Origin: Natrinema mahii
Lineage (GTDB): Archaea; Halobacteriota; Halobacteria; Halobacteriales; Natrialbaceae
Length of the DNA stretch: 64,000 nt
Assembly: GCA_000690595.2 (NCBI GenBank)
Contig: JHUT02000001.1
Location: 124,001 to 188,000 of the forward strand
Reading direction: 5' to 3'
Shown here in pieces: positions 55,552-64,000 of this stretch (the stretch's first letter is position 1; each line of letters starts with the position of its first letter). The position numbers and the translations under genes are program-made. The notes below the pieces were generated by a model, which was not told the DNA's origin, ran no database searches, and saw only the letters and a program-made list of their open reading frames with translations.

Positions 55552-55620
55552 AACGATTGACACACTGATCGCAACGCTATCGTGCGATCTGGTGTACAAT
55601 GACGTTCAGCGGCTACTATC
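55537..55620. mobile_element. Palindromic MITE-like element, copy 2 (inverted)
   Basis: This 84-bp palindrome begins GATAGTAGCCGTTG and ends CAGCGGCTACTATC, with a central GATCGCA...TGCGATC stem. Arm order is reversed relative to copies 1 and 3: its left arm matches arm B of copy 3 (CGATT...CACACTGATCGCA), and its right arm matches arm A (GACGTTCAGCGGCTACTAT). It overlaps the end of the 55114 gene and replaces its stop codon. About 3.8 kb separate it from copy 3. Confidence 0.85.
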
Positions 55621-55666
55621 GGTGGGACTCCCGGTCGGGCACTCCGTCCGGAGACGTCTGCCCGAG

Positions 55667-55950
55667 GTGACGGCGGACGACGGCGGCCGTCCCACGCTCC
55701 CGAAAGCGGTCCGAGAGCGATACGGCGACCGAGATTCCCTCGTTCACCTGTCGGCGGGGGTCACGGTCGCAGCCGCTGTCAGCGAGCCGACGTCCTCGAT
55801 TCCGGACCACCCCATGCGAGCGGCCACTGCGAACTGGGCTCCCGACGGCCCCCTCGAGTACCCGTCTCGAGGCCACTCGCGAGACAGCCAATACAGCCCT
55901 GCTACCGGAGCGGGAGAAACTGATGGCCGCGACGCGGAATCCGCCTTCCC
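55667..55950 (+). pseudogene. AbrB/SpoVT-like regulator remnant
   Basis: Just past the mobile repeat the plus strand reads VTADDGGRPTLPKAVRERYGD, followed by SLVHLSAGVTVAAAVSEP. This closely resembles the swapped-hairpin core of haloarchaeal AbrB-type antitoxins (DDRGRVTLPKEVRERYGD..., then L-x-DGVKLVPVAEDP). After about codon 45 the frame loses similarity. A helical piece (RLEATRETANTALLPEREKL, 55866-55925) continues in another frame, indicating a frameshift. No intact toxin gene follows. It is a decayed antitoxin-type regulator next to the element. Confidence 0.45.
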
Positions 55951-55951
55951 C

Positions 55952-57208
55952 CTACGAAAGGACCTCCAAGGGCGGTGTTTGGCTCACACGCCAACCGGCT
56001 ACCACGGCGGCAACCGAGCCAATGCCCATCGCAATTGCCAGTGCGAGAGCGTAAATCCACGGCGCGGTTTGGATAAGGCCGTCAAAGCCAACAACTGCCG
56101 TAGCGAGCCGATTGAGAGCGACGACTGCAGGCGGCGTCAAGACGATCCCGAGGCCACCGCCAAGAAGACCGATACACAGTCCCTGCCCGATGACCGTCAT
56201 GAGCAGCAGTGGTGGCGAAACCCCCTGCACAGTGAGTGCGGCAAACGTCGGCCGCTGTTGGTAGATCACGAGAGAGAGAAGCGAAAACGTCAGCGCCACT
56301 CCTGCACCGATTGCGACCGCGACGAGCGTTCCTCCTGCCGCAAGGAGGACGACTTGCTCTTGTAACACCGCCTCTAATTGCTCCTGATTCGACCGGATTT
56401 CGTACTCCGGATACTCCTCCGTTAGCTCCCGTTTGACCGTCTCGATACGGGCGTCGTCTTCGACCGTGATCGCGAGGAACGTTGCCGGCTCCGTCCGCGT
56501 GTTCCCGGTGACCTGATGGAGTTCACTCAGCGGCATGGTCACTGTGGGCGTCCCGAGCATCCGTTCGAACGTCGGTGAAATACCGACGACGGTAAATTCG
56601 TTTTCGCGAGCGGCGGCCAACGACCCGCCAATGTGGACCGTGTCTCCGACAGAAACGTCCAAGCTCCGAGCGGTCTCCGCATCGAGCAGCACCTCGCGGG
56701 TCATCTCGCCGCCGTAGGTCCCGTTCGCGTAGTACGGGTCGCCCTCGAGGGCGTCCCCATCGGTCACCTGAATCGACGATCCGCCGCCCGGGATACCCGT
56801 CCCGACAAACGTCCGGAAGTCGTCGCTCCCGTCGGTGCTGACATACACCGTTTCGAACGCTAGTGGGGCCGCGAGAGCGACGCCATCGTGTGATTCCATC
56901 TCCGCGGAGAGATTCCGCGAGTCATACAGCGTGTTTTCGAATCCCCCGCCACCCGCGGTCGTGAGGCGGGTGTCACCCGACGTCACCCAGAGGTCGCGGT
57001 CGGCCGTCTGAAATTGCTGTTCACCCGTCTCGAGGACGCCGACGCCGGCGCCAGCGAGCAACGTGATCGCCAACACAGCAAGCGTAACACCGACAACTGC
57101 CAAGCTGAGCCGGACTTTCTGATCGCGGAACTGCGCGATCGTAAGCCGCCCGGCGGCCCGGAGCCGCGTGCCCTGTCTCGTCATCGACCGACGGTACCGA
57201 TCACTCAT
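55952..57208 (-). CDS. FtsX-type ABC transporter permease, second of two
   Basis: The 418-residue protein from the ATG at 57208 (MSDRYRRSMTRQGTRLRAAG) has one N-terminal helix (LSLAVVGVTLAVLAITLL), a large extracellular MacB-like periplasmic-type domain (about 60-285), and three C-terminal helices (AVAIGAGVALTFSLLSLV; LLMTVIGQGLCIGLLGGG; ALALAIAMGIGSVAAVVAG), ending with VSQTPPLEVLS. FtsX-type permeases export lipoproteins, peptides or drugs, or act mechanically. Its start overlaps the stop of the upstream permease (57205-57208). Confidence 0.9.
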   Translation of the reverse strand: MSDRYRRSMTRQGTRLRAAGRLTIAQFRDQKVRLSLAVVGVTLAVLAITLLAGAGVGVLETGEQQFQTADRDLWVTSGDTRLTTAGGGGFENTLYDSRNLSAEMESHDGVALAAPLAFETVYVSTDGSDDFRTFVGTGIPGGGSSIQVTDGDALEGDPYYANGTYGGEMTREVLLDAETARSLDVSVGDTVHIGGSLAAARENEFTVVGISPTFERMLGTPTVTMPLSELHQVTGNTRTEPATFLAITVEDDARIETVKRELTEEYPEYEIRSNQEQLEAVLQEQVVLLAAGGTLVAVAIGAGVALTFSLLSLVIYQQRPTFAALTVQGVSPPLLLMTVIGQGLCIGLLGGGLGIVLTPPAVVALNRLATAVVGFDGLIQTAPWIYALALAIAMGIGSVAAVVAGWRVSQTPPLEVLS

Positions 57209-58422
57209 CGCAGTTTCCCCCCAGCCACGCGGCGCGTCACCACTACGAGAAACGGGAGCGAAAGCAGTCCGACGAGCAGCCCGACGCCAGTGCCGTACGG
57301 AACGAACCACGGGGAAACGACCGCTATCGGCTCGGTCGTTACCGTTCGAACCGCTGCTGCGTTGATGAGCCAAATCCCGCCGATGCCACAGACGGCACCA
57401 ACGACCCCGCCGAGACCCGTCAGGACGAGCGTTTGCGTTCCGACGAGTCGAATCTGACTGGTGACGGAGATTCCCATGGCGGAGAGGACCGCTAGCTGTT
57501 GCCGATCCGCGACGAGCTCGAGCCCGGACGTCGTGACGACGAACAGCGTCCCGATCACGAGTGCGACGGTCAGCGCGGTCGCCGCAAGCGCCAGCGCCAT
57601 ATCCGAGTTGCGCGTACTACTTGCGGTCATCTCCCCGCGCGACTGAACGGACGACTGTGGATAGATCCCCTCGAGGCCGTCTCGAACCGCCGGTGAACTC
57701 GTACTCACGACGAACTGGTCCGCCTGGTCGTACGTCGTCGCGCCGGTCACGCGCTGTAGTTCGCTCAGTTGGACGAGTGCCGTCGGGACGTTCCCGACGT
57801 CGGCGGAGTGAGACTCGACGGCGGTAACCGTAAACGAGCGATTCCCGGCGACCGTCACGGAGTCGTTCGTCGTAACGGCAAGCAGTTCTGCCGTTCCTTC
57901 CGAGAGGACGACCTCACCGGTCCACGTGCCGTTGTACTCGCCGTCGTCGTAGTACGGGTCGCGTGGTGTGAGCGAGTCCGTATTCAGCCCGGACACGTCC
58001 TCGAGAGCCGGAGAATTGATGATACCGATGACGAGGACGTATTCGTCCGATTCGGTCGTGCCGACCCGAAGAACCTGTGCCAAAACGGGGGTCGAAGACT
58101 CGACGCCGTCGATAGCGGTGATGCGATCGTTCGTCTCGTGAACGGAACTGAACTGTGGGGAGTCGGTCGCGACCAACGGTGATTCCGGACTCTCCGAGTC
58201 GGGCACGACCCAGTAATCGATGTCGTCGTCGTACACGGTCGTACTGGTTGCAAGCCCAACGCTGAGTCCGGTGACCATGACCAACAGGGCAATCGCGACA
58301 GCGACACCGAGACCGCTAAACCGGATCCGTTGTCGTGCCGTGTGTGTCGCCCGCGAGACCGTCCGTCGAACGCCCAGGGCGACGAATCCGGCCCACCGCG
58401 TGAGGGTCTCCCGAATCGTCAT
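57205..58422 (-). CDS. FtsX-type ABC transporter permease, first of two
   Basis: The 405-residue protein starts MTIRETLTRWAGFVALGVRR, with a helix at ~37-55, a MacB-like extracellular domain, and C-terminal helices (ALAATALTVALVIGTLFVVT; GGVVGAVCGIGGIWLINAA; GLLVGLLSLPFLVVVTRRV). It is paralogous to the following permease, so the exporter is probably a heterodimer. It overlaps the ATPase gene by 4 nt (58419-58422) and the other permease by 4 nt: one operon. Confidence 0.9.
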   Translation of the reverse strand: MTIRETLTRWAGFVALGVRRTVSRATHTARQRIRFSGLGVAVAIALLVMVTGLSVGLATSTTVYDDDIDYWVVPDSESPESPLVATDSPQFSSVHETNDRITAIDGVESSTPVLAQVLRVGTTESDEYVLVIGIINSPALEDVSGLNTDSLTPRDPYYDDGEYNGTWTGEVVLSEGTAELLAVTTNDSVTVAGNRSFTVTAVESHSADVGNVPTALVQLSELQRVTGATTYDQADQFVVSTSSPAVRDGLEGIYPQSSVQSRGEMTASSTRNSDMALALAATALTVALVIGTLFVVTTSGLELVADRQQLAVLSAMGISVTSQIRLVGTQTLVLTGLGGVVGAVCGIGGIWLINAAAVRTVTTEPIAVVSPWFVPYGTGVGLLVGLLSLPFLVVVTRRVAGGKLR

Positions 58423-59192
58423 TCCCGCGGTCCCCCCCGCGACGGCTGGTCGACGACTGCCCCATCGCGGAGCCGCAGCAGTCGATCGCAGAGATCGAGG
58501 GTCTCGCGATCGTGCGATGCGAGAACGACGGCCCGGTTCTCTGCAACGCGTTCGAATTCCTGGAGGATCGCCCGCCCGGATTCCGTATCCAGTTCACCGG
58601 TCGGCTCGTCGGCGATCACGAGCGCCGGATCCGTGACCAGGGCACGAGCGATCGCAACGCGTTGTTGTTCCCCGCCGCTGAGTTCTCGCGGCCGGTGTGT
58701 GAGTCGATCCCCGAGTCCGACCCGCTCGAGCAGGTCGGTCGCGCGCCGTCGGCGCTCTCGCTTCCCGACGCCGGTTTCGACTAACGGCAGCGCGACGTTT
58801 GCGCGTGCCGAGAGGGAGTCGAGCAGGTGAAACTGCTGGAAGACGATGCCGATGTGTTCGAGCCGGTGTCGGGTTCGCTCGCGACGAGACAGCGATGCGA
58901 GATCGGTCCCGCGGAACGTGACCGTGCCGTCCGTGGGACGTTCCAGTCCGGCGAGGAGATGGAGCAACGTCGATTTGCCGCTCCCGCTCGGTCCCGCGAG
59001 GCCGACGATCTCCTCGGTCCTGACCTCGAGCGACGCTGAATCGACGGCGCGGACTGTCGGCGGCGATTGGCGCCCGAGTAATCGGCCGAGAACGCCGGGC
59101 TCTGTGCCTCTTGTATACCTCTTCGACACGTCAGTCGCCGACACGACGACTGAAGAAGAGGCCTCGTCGAACGAGGCAACGGAACCAGCCAT
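58419..59192 (-). CDS. ABC transporter ATP-binding protein (MacB/LolD type)
   Basis: The 257-residue protein has Walker A GPSGSGKSTLLHLLAG near 67, the Q-loop GIVFQQFHLLDSLS near 116, the ABC signature LSGGEQQR near 170, Walker B ALVIADEPTGELD near 190 and the switch His in LASHDRE near 225. The TGELD after Walker B is typical of the MacB/LolD group. It energises the two permeases encoded downstream. The three genes are joined by 4-nt overlaps. Confidence 0.94.
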   Translation of the reverse strand: MAGSVASFDEASSSVVVSATDVSKRYTRGTEPGVLGRLLGRQSPPTVRAVDSASLEVRTEEIVGLAGPSGSGKSTLLHLLAGLERPTDGTVTFRGTDLASLSRRERTRHRLEHIGIVFQQFHLLDSLSARANVALPLVETGVGKRERRRRATDLLERVGLGDRLTHRPRELSGGEQQRVAIARALVTDPALVIADEPTGELDTESGRAILQEFERVAENRAVVLASHDRETLDLCDRLLRLRDGAVVDQPSRGGPRE

Positions 59193-59334
59193 ATTCCCCT
59201 CGAGGTATCTCCGGATAATGAACCATTTGGTCTGAATGGGGTCGGGAAAACCGAGCGACGGTGCAGTCGGGTTGCGTTCGGCTCGATTTGCGGGTCAACC
59301 CCGGGCGCGGTGGCCCGGGGAATCCGCCTCGATA

Positions 59335-59421
59335 TTATAGTAGCCGCTGAACGTCATTGCACACCTGATCGCATGACAGCGTTGCGATCAGTGTGTGAAT
59401 CGTTGCAACGGCTACTATAGC
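59335..59421. mobile_element. Palindromic MITE-like element, copy 3
   Basis: This ~86-bp palindrome begins TTATAGTAGCCGCTGAACG and ends AACGGCTACTATAG, with GATCGCA...TGCGATC at the centre. It has the same arm order as copy 1. Together with the inverted copy 2 it brackets the MacB-like operon (55952-59192) and the AbrB-like remnant. It lies in the gap between the PGF-CTERM gene and the ABC ATPase start and may affect both. Confidence 0.85.
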
Positions 59422-59436
59422 TTGAAAAGCGATTCG

Positions 59437-60291
59437 TTACCGCTGGCGGCGAAGCGCCAGCATCGCGAACGCGAGAACCGAGAGGAGTGCGGTGTTCGCC
59501 CCGAAGCCGGGGACGGAACTACTATCCCCGCCGTCGGTTTCGTTCCCATCACTGCCGTCAGTTCCGGTGGTGGGACCGCCATCACTGCTGCCGGGGGTGC
59601 TTTCCGCAACGGTTACCGTCTCCGTCGCGGTATCGGTTTCACTGAAGTCGTTTCTGACAGTGAGTTCGACATCGTAGGTGCCCGGCTCGGCGAACGAGGT
59701 CGTGACGGTCTCGCCGGTGTAGCTGTCGCCGTCGATCTCCCACTCGTAGGCGATGATCTCCCGTTCCTCGTCGGTCGACTCCGCGGCCGAGACCGTGATT
59801 TCCTCGCCGACCGTCGCTGAACCGGGATCGACGGCGATCACTGCCGTCGGCTCGGGGTTGTCGAGTCCGCCGTCATCGTCCGATTGAGATTCCAGTCCGC
59901 CGAGACCGCCTCCACCGGCGGCACGTTCGACCGAGAGATCGACGCGTTCCGATTCGCCGGCCGTCCACGTAAGCGCCGTTTCGTCGGCGCTTGCGACACC
60001 GGCAACGGTGACTGTGAACTCGTCGCCCTCGTCAGGTTCGTCGACGTTGATGCTGTAAGCGCCAGTTTCGTCGGTAGTATCGTTGGCGAGGACCGTGCCG
60101 CTCCCGTCAGTGACCTCGACGAGTGCGTTCTCGACGGGATCGCCAGTACTGTCGACGACATCACCATAGACGCTGTGTGGCGGCGCTGGTGGGCCACCGT
60201 CTTGTGCACCTGCATACCCGACGGTGAGTCCGCTCGAGACCAGTACCACAACTGCGGCGACCACGAGTAGTCGCGTCGGCCGAGATGACAT
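59437..60291 (-). CDS. Secreted protein with PKD-like domain and PGF-CTERM anchor
   Basis: The 284-residue protein from the ATG at 60291 (MSSRPTRLLVVAAVVVLVSS; an ATG at 60303 is also possible) has a Sec signal peptide. It then has a carboxypeptidase-regulatory-like repeat (VYGDVVDSTGDPVENALVEV), a PKD-like domain (DPGSATVGEEITVSAAES ... FAEPGTYDVELTV), a Thr/Gly/Asp-rich linker, and a C-terminal PGF-CTERM signal (VPGFGANTALLSVLAFAMLA, then RRQR) for archaeosortase processing. It starts 21 bp after the stop of the giant surface protein, so they are probably co-transcribed. Confidence 0.88.
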   Translation of the reverse strand: MSSRPTRLLVVAAVVVLVSSGLTVGYAGAQDGGPPAPPHSVYGDVVDSTGDPVENALVEVTDGSGTVLANDTTDETGAYSINVDEPDEGDEFTVTVAGVASADETALTWTAGESERVDLSVERAAGGGGLGGLESQSDDDGGLDNPEPTAVIAVDPGSATVGEEITVSAAESTDEEREIIAYEWEIDGDSYTGETVTTSFAEPGTYDVELTVRNDFSETDTATETVTVAESTPGSSDGGPTTGTDGSDGNETDGGDSSSVPGFGANTALLSVLAFAMLALRRQR

Positions 60292-60312
60292 GCTGGTACC
60301 CATCAGTTGGAA

Positions 60313-63300
60313 CTACAGTCGCGGCTCGATCGGATACGGTGGTCGCGGCCCGATCGGATCCGGTGGACGGATCGGCTCGGACGGCGCGTGCGTATAGACC
60401 GTGTCATCCTTTACGAATACCCAATACGCTTCACTCGCATTGAGGGGGTCGTCGGGACGGACGAGTTCGTACGTGTAGCCTGTGGACTGGCCGTACGCCA
60501 TGTGGAACTCGTCCTCGATCGAGCGCAGTGCGTGGAACGCGGGCTGACGTTCGGTCCGGTAATGTCCAACCAGGTTCCAGCCCTCCTCGAGTTGCTGTTG
60601 ATTCAGCACCGCCCCATCGATGTCACCAGTGCTGCTTGCAGGCCGGTTGTAGACGTTGATATCGAGCGTGTCGGCGGTCTCCATCTCGACGATGTACCCC
60701 TGGCCGCCTTCGAGCGTGTCGAAGTCGCTTTCTGGGTCGTCGGGATCGTATTTCTCCCAGCTGTCACCAGTGTAGGACCAGATGACATCGACGTTACTGG
60801 TGTCGAGTTCATCGAGGGCCTGTCCGCCGGAAATCGCCGGCACGGACACGAAGTTCGTGCCTTCGTTCAGTTGGAGTTTGGTCGTATGGACCGTCACGGG
60901 CTCCGTCTGTCCCCGGCTCGAGTCGTTCGTGATTTCGCGGAAGGAGTCGCCCCGGATAGTAACGTTCGGTTTGTCGCCCGTCTGGAGGGGCTCGTGGAGA
61001 TCGACCATCATAATTCCGTGATCACCGTGCCTGTTGCTGAGGTGATCAACACCGCCGTCGACGGAGACATCCTCTCGCCCGACCTCACGAACGTCGACCG
61101 GTTCGTCGAAGAGGATCGCGGCCTCGTCGTTGCTTCGTGGGTTGATCACCGCATCGATGGGCGCCGGATCTTCCGTATCGACGTCTGCATAGGTGAAATC
61201 CCGTTTCGCATCGTTGCCAGCGATATCCGTCGCGGTTCTGAGGGAGGTGTCATACCGCCCGTCTCTTGGTGCCGTGTAGGTGGCCGTATAGACGTAGCCC
61301 GTCTCGGTGGCCTGTCGGTCGAAGTCCTCGGCAGTCAATTCCTCATCGACCGGCTCCCTCAGCGAGAAGGAGTCGTGCTCGATGGCGAGGTCGTTTTCGG
61401 TCTCGAGATCGACTTCGATCGCGTCGAGTGCCTCGTTGGACGTGAGGGTGTAGGTAATCGTCTCACCATCAACCGCAGTACTCAGCTCGACGTCCGGTGC
61501 CATCGAGTCCTCGAGCGTGTGGTTCACGGCCGGCGCCGCACTCTTGTTCGCGTCGTAGACGGCGTCCGAAGCGATGCCGAGTTCGTCAGTCTCGAGATCG
61601 GTTCCAGCGACCGGAGCGTCGAGCGTCACGACCGCTGTCGTCGACGTTGCAGTGTGGTCGACGCTCTCGATCGCGCTCGCATTGTCTCCACTATTGTCGG
61701 TATAGACGAAGTCAGCGGCAGTCAGCGCCTCTCCGGAGGCGTTCACGACGCCTTCGGAGAACTGAACGGTAACGGCCGCGTCGTTTGCCGACGCATCGAG
61801 ACCCTCGACGGACGGGTTCTCGTTGTCGTTCAACTGAGCCATTTTTTTAGCGGGGTTACCAACTGTGTCGGTCGCTTCAGTCGCGACCGCTGCGCTACTG
61901 GTGTTGATCTCGTCGAACGAAAGCGACGAGTTGAGCATAACCCGATACGTGTCGTCTTCGCTTCCGTCTTGATTGACATCGACGACCGTTGCGTCGACAC
62001 CGGTGAGGACGAAGTCGTCAGAACCTACGTTCGACATTTCTTCGTCGAACATCACCGAGAAGGTATCCGTCCCGGCGTTTGCCTGCACGGAGTCGATCGA
62101 CGGGGAGACGGTGTCTTTCTCGAGTTCCTGCACCGTTGTAGTCTCAGTGTTTCCACCCTTGTCCGTCACGCTGACAGTAACGGTGGTGCTATCACTGTCC
62201 TCGAGGGTAGACACGTTGAGAGGTGAAATCGACGTGGATCCGGCGACGGTATTTACGCTTCCGGACACGTCAGCGCCATTGGTGCCAGTAACAGTCACCT
62301 CGACATCGACGATCTCCTCGGTAAGATCGACCTCGACACTGTAGGTTTCATCGTTGTTCCGGTTGATCGTCGGTGTAGCGACATCGGCAGTAGTGATCCT
62401 CGGATCGGTGGTGTCCTGGAGCGCGACCGTCTCGCTACTGTCGACGTAGCGTTCCTCGCCGGTCGCGGTGTCCGGAACCTCCCCGGAACGCACAGTAATC
62501 ACGTCGGTACCGAGATCACTGGCAGCGACCTCGCTGTCCAGTGTGAGTATCGCGGTCGTCTCACCTTCGGTGTGTGTCACGCCGTCGATCGCAGACGCGC
62601 CGTCGCCACTGACGTCCTGATACGCGACGTCAGTGCGATTGAGTCGGTCACCGATGCCTTCGGAAAAGGTGACCGTGACCGCGTCCTGGCCAGCGTTCGC
62701 TTCGACACTGCTGATCGACGGTGCCGCAGCGTTGACGTCGACGGTCGTCACGGAGTCCGCGGAATTGCTCGTCCAGTCAACGCTGTCCGCTGCCACGAGC
62801 GTGACTTCGTAGTCGGTGTTGTCGTCGATCGCTGCGTCGCTCAGGTCGAACGTCTGAACGAGGTCGGTCCCGCTCCGCTGCTCGACTGCCTCGCTGACCA
62901 CGTACGTTTCGTCCGAATCAGGGTCGGACAGTTCGAGACGAAGGTCCGTCGCGTTGGTGGCGTCGGCGTAGTCGTACGTGACGTCGACCGTGTCACCCGG
63001 CGCGACGTCCTCGGTCGTGTTCAGTCCCACGGCAGTCAGTTCCGGGTCGTTGTCGTCGACGACGACGGGGGCGCCGTCAGTCGACGTGCTGTTGGTGTTC
63101 CCCGCCGTGTCCGTCGCTTCGATCGTCACCGAGTACGCACCGTCGGCGAGGTCCCCCGGCGTCGTTCTCTGGGCGTCGAGATCGAGGGTCACGGATTTCG
63201 AGGCGTTGCTGATGTATCCCCCATCGTCGATCTCGTAGGTGTACGCCTGCCCGGTCGCGTTGTACGTTTCCCCCTCGAGCGTGACGGTCACGTTCTGTGT

Positions 63301-64000
63301 ATTGGTCTCGAGATAGTCGTAGGCGATGTCGAGGGTGCTCCCCGAGGACACGGTCACACCCGCTTCGTTGCGGAGGTCGAGCGTCGGTGTTGGCGAGACC
63401 GTATCGACGACGAACGACGACTCGTACTGTGTGGCCGCGTGACCGGCGTTATCCGCCACATCGACCGTGACGGAAACGCTGCCGTCTTCGTAGGCGTATC
63501 CAGCGGGCTCGAGAGTGAGGGTCCCACTCCCGCTATCGTAGGTGACAGTGTCATCACCGATCCCGGCATCGTCTACCACGGTTGAACCGTTGTTCTCGAC
63601 GCTGACCGCGATCGAGTCGGCGTCCACACCGGACGCCTCGTCGGTGAGTGCTACCGTGTAGGACTGAGTTGCATCGTTCGTGACTGACCCATCCGACGGC
63701 GTTGGGTTACTGATCGCCGGGGCGCCGTCAATTTCGACGGAATCGGTCCCCTCCGATTCGACGAACTCCGGTCCCTCATCGACAGCAACGGTAACGATAT
63801 CACCGGCGTCGAAGGTCATCCCGTCGAGATCAGACAGGGTAATTTCGGCAGTGATGTTGCCTGCAGTGTTGTTCTCGAGATCGCGGCTCCCGTCGTCCTC
63901 GATCGTGACGTTTGCAGTATTGGTATCTGTGTCAGCAATCCGGAACGTCGCGTTTCCGGCAGTGGTTTCATCGATTGTAGTCGATACTGTTACTGTTCCG
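60313..64000 (-). CDS. Giant Ig-repeat surface protein, 5' end beyond the window
   Basis: The frame is open to the window edge; about 1,228 residues are visible. It holds many tandem beta-sandwich modules of Ig-like/cadherin-like type. Two ~95-residue copies are near-identical in plan: TVTFSEGIGDRL ... YQDVSGDGASAIDGVTHTEG and TVQFSEGVVNAS ... YTDNSGDNASAIESVDHTAT. The C-terminal ~170 residues form a separate domain (LQLNEGTNFVSVPAISGGQA ... GGQGYIVEMETADTLDINVY ... EEGWNLVGHY) ending in a Pro-rich tail, with no PGF-CTERM or membrane helix. It is a cell-surface or secreted adhesin. The internal ATG at 63819 is not the start. It is transcribed ahead of the PGF-CTERM gene. Confidence 0.85.
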   Translation of the reverse strand, partial: GTVTVSTTIDETTAGNATFRIADTDTNTANVTIEDDGSRDLENNTAGNITAEITLSDLDGMTFDAGDIVTVAVDEGPEFVESEGTDSVEIDGAPAISNPTPSDGSVTNDATQSYTVALTDEASGVDADSIAVSVENNGSTVVDDAGIGDDTVTYDSGSGTLTLEPAGYAYEDGSVSVTVDVADNAGHAATQYESSFVVDTVSPTPTLDLRNEAGVTVSSGSTLDIAYDYLETNTQNVTVTLEGETYNATGQAYTYEIDDGGYISNASKSVTLDLDAQRTTPGDLADGAYSVTIEATDTAGNTNSTSTDGAPVVVDDNDPELTAVGLNTTEDVAPGDTVDVTYDYADATNATDLRLELSDPDSDETYVVSEAVEQRSGTDLVQTFDLSDAAIDDNTDYEVTLVAADSVDWTSNSADSVTTVDVNAAAPSISSVEANAGQDAVTVTFSEGIGDRLNRTDVAYQDVSGDGASAIDGVTHTEGETTAILTLDSEVAASDLGTDVITVRSGEVPDTATGEERYVDSSETVALQDTTDPRITTADVATPTINRNNDETYSVEVDLTEEIVDVEVTVTGTNGADVSGSVNTVAGSTSISPLNVSTLEDSDSTTVTVSVTDKGGNTETTTVQELEKDTVSPSIDSVQANAGTDTFSVMFDEEMSNVGSDDFVLTGVDATVVDVNQDGSEDDTYRVMLNSSLSFDEINTSSAAVATEATDTVGNPAKKMAQLNDNENPSVEGLDASANDAAVTVQFSEGVVNASGEALTAADFVYTDNSGDNASAIESVDHTATSTTAVVTLDAPVAGTDLETDELGIASDAVYDANKSAAPAVNHTLEDSMAPDVELSTAVDGETITYTLTSNEALDAIEVDLETENDLAIEHDSFSLREPVDEELTAEDFDRQATETGYVYTATYTAPRDGRYDTSLRTATDIAGNDAKRDFTYADVDTEDPAPIDAVINPRSNDEAAILFDEPVDVREVGREDVSVDGGVDHLSNRHGDHGIMMVDLHEPLQTGDKPNVTIRGDSFREITNDSSRGQTEPVTVHTTKLQLNEGTNFVSVPAISGGQALDELDTSNVDVIWSYTGDSWEKYDPDDPESDFDTLEGGQGYIVEMETADTLDINVYNRPASSTGDIDGAVLNQQQLEEGWNLVGHYRTERQPAFHALRSIEDEFHMAYGQSTGYTYELVRPDDPLNASEAYWVFVKDDTVYTHAPSEPIRPPDPIGPRPPYPIEPRL

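Overview
The window is chromosomal DNA of a haloarchaeon. It is about two-thirds GC, the proteins are very acidic, and it carries gas-vesicle genes, haloarchaeal-only families (RdfA, archaea-specific SMC-related protein, DUF2150, halolysins, a PGF-CTERM protein), TATA-box promoters and many 4-nt ATGA/GTGA gene overlaps. Gene content fits the Natrialbales (Natrinema/Haloterrigena/Natronorubrum type), but the species cannot be fixed from sequence alone. No rRNA, CRISPR array, replication origin or intact transposase was seen.

Layout. 1-4790: the distal part of a gas-vesicle operon, gvpF(partial)-G-H-I-J-K-L-M. 4868-12783: a small zinc-ribbon gene, a Gfo/Idh/MocA oxidoreductase, a zinc alcohol dehydrogenase with two palindromic operator candidates, an MFS transporter and a malic enzyme-phosphotransacetylase fusion. 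13289-15932: the cell-shape pair rdfA and an SMC-related (Sph-type) coiled-coil protein. 16361-21816: a MATE exporter, small unknown genes, a putative PD-(D/E)XK protein with two repeated C-terminal modules, a candidate structured RNA, a Cys-rich microprotein, a palindromic mobile repeat and an alpha/beta hydrolase. 21999-22304: tRNA-Val(CAC) followed by two extra copies of its 3' end in hairpin-rich units. 22755-35861: adenine deaminase, a DoxX-like protein, cobalamin adenosyltransferase, gcvPA-gcvPB, an AI-2E-type transporter, HMG-CoA synthase, a very large pilin-like surface protein, DUF2150 and a TatD-related hydrolase. 36160-45631: an NhaC antiporter, a TRAM-like protein, a NYN nuclease, two tandem Tat-exported halolysins, an aldehyde dehydrogenase and gcvT-gcvH. 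45662-54944: an APC permease with USP domains, an HTH regulator, a UbiB kinase, a DUF457 membrane protein, HtpX, a CinA-type protein and a CorC/CNNM-type protein. 55114-64000: an unknown gene whose stop codon lies in a mobile repeat, an AbrB-like remnant, a MacB-like ABC exporter operon, a PGF-CTERM protein and a partial giant Ig-repeat surface protein.

Functional links. Gas-vesicle genes, RdfA/Sph, the pilin-like protein and the surface adhesins all concern buoyancy, shape and the cell surface. gcvPA-gcvPB and gcvT-gcvH together supply P, T and H of the glycine cleavage system from two loci about 15 kb apart. HMG-CoA synthase feeds the mevalonate route to archaeal lipids.

The most unusual signals are non-coding. 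There are three copies of an ~85-bp palindromic element with two distinguishable arms. There is a TATA-preceded three-way-junction RNA candidate at 20344-20406. There are iterated tRNA-Val 3' ends with structured spacers. There are also several short coding remnants and small genes that ORF callers would miss.
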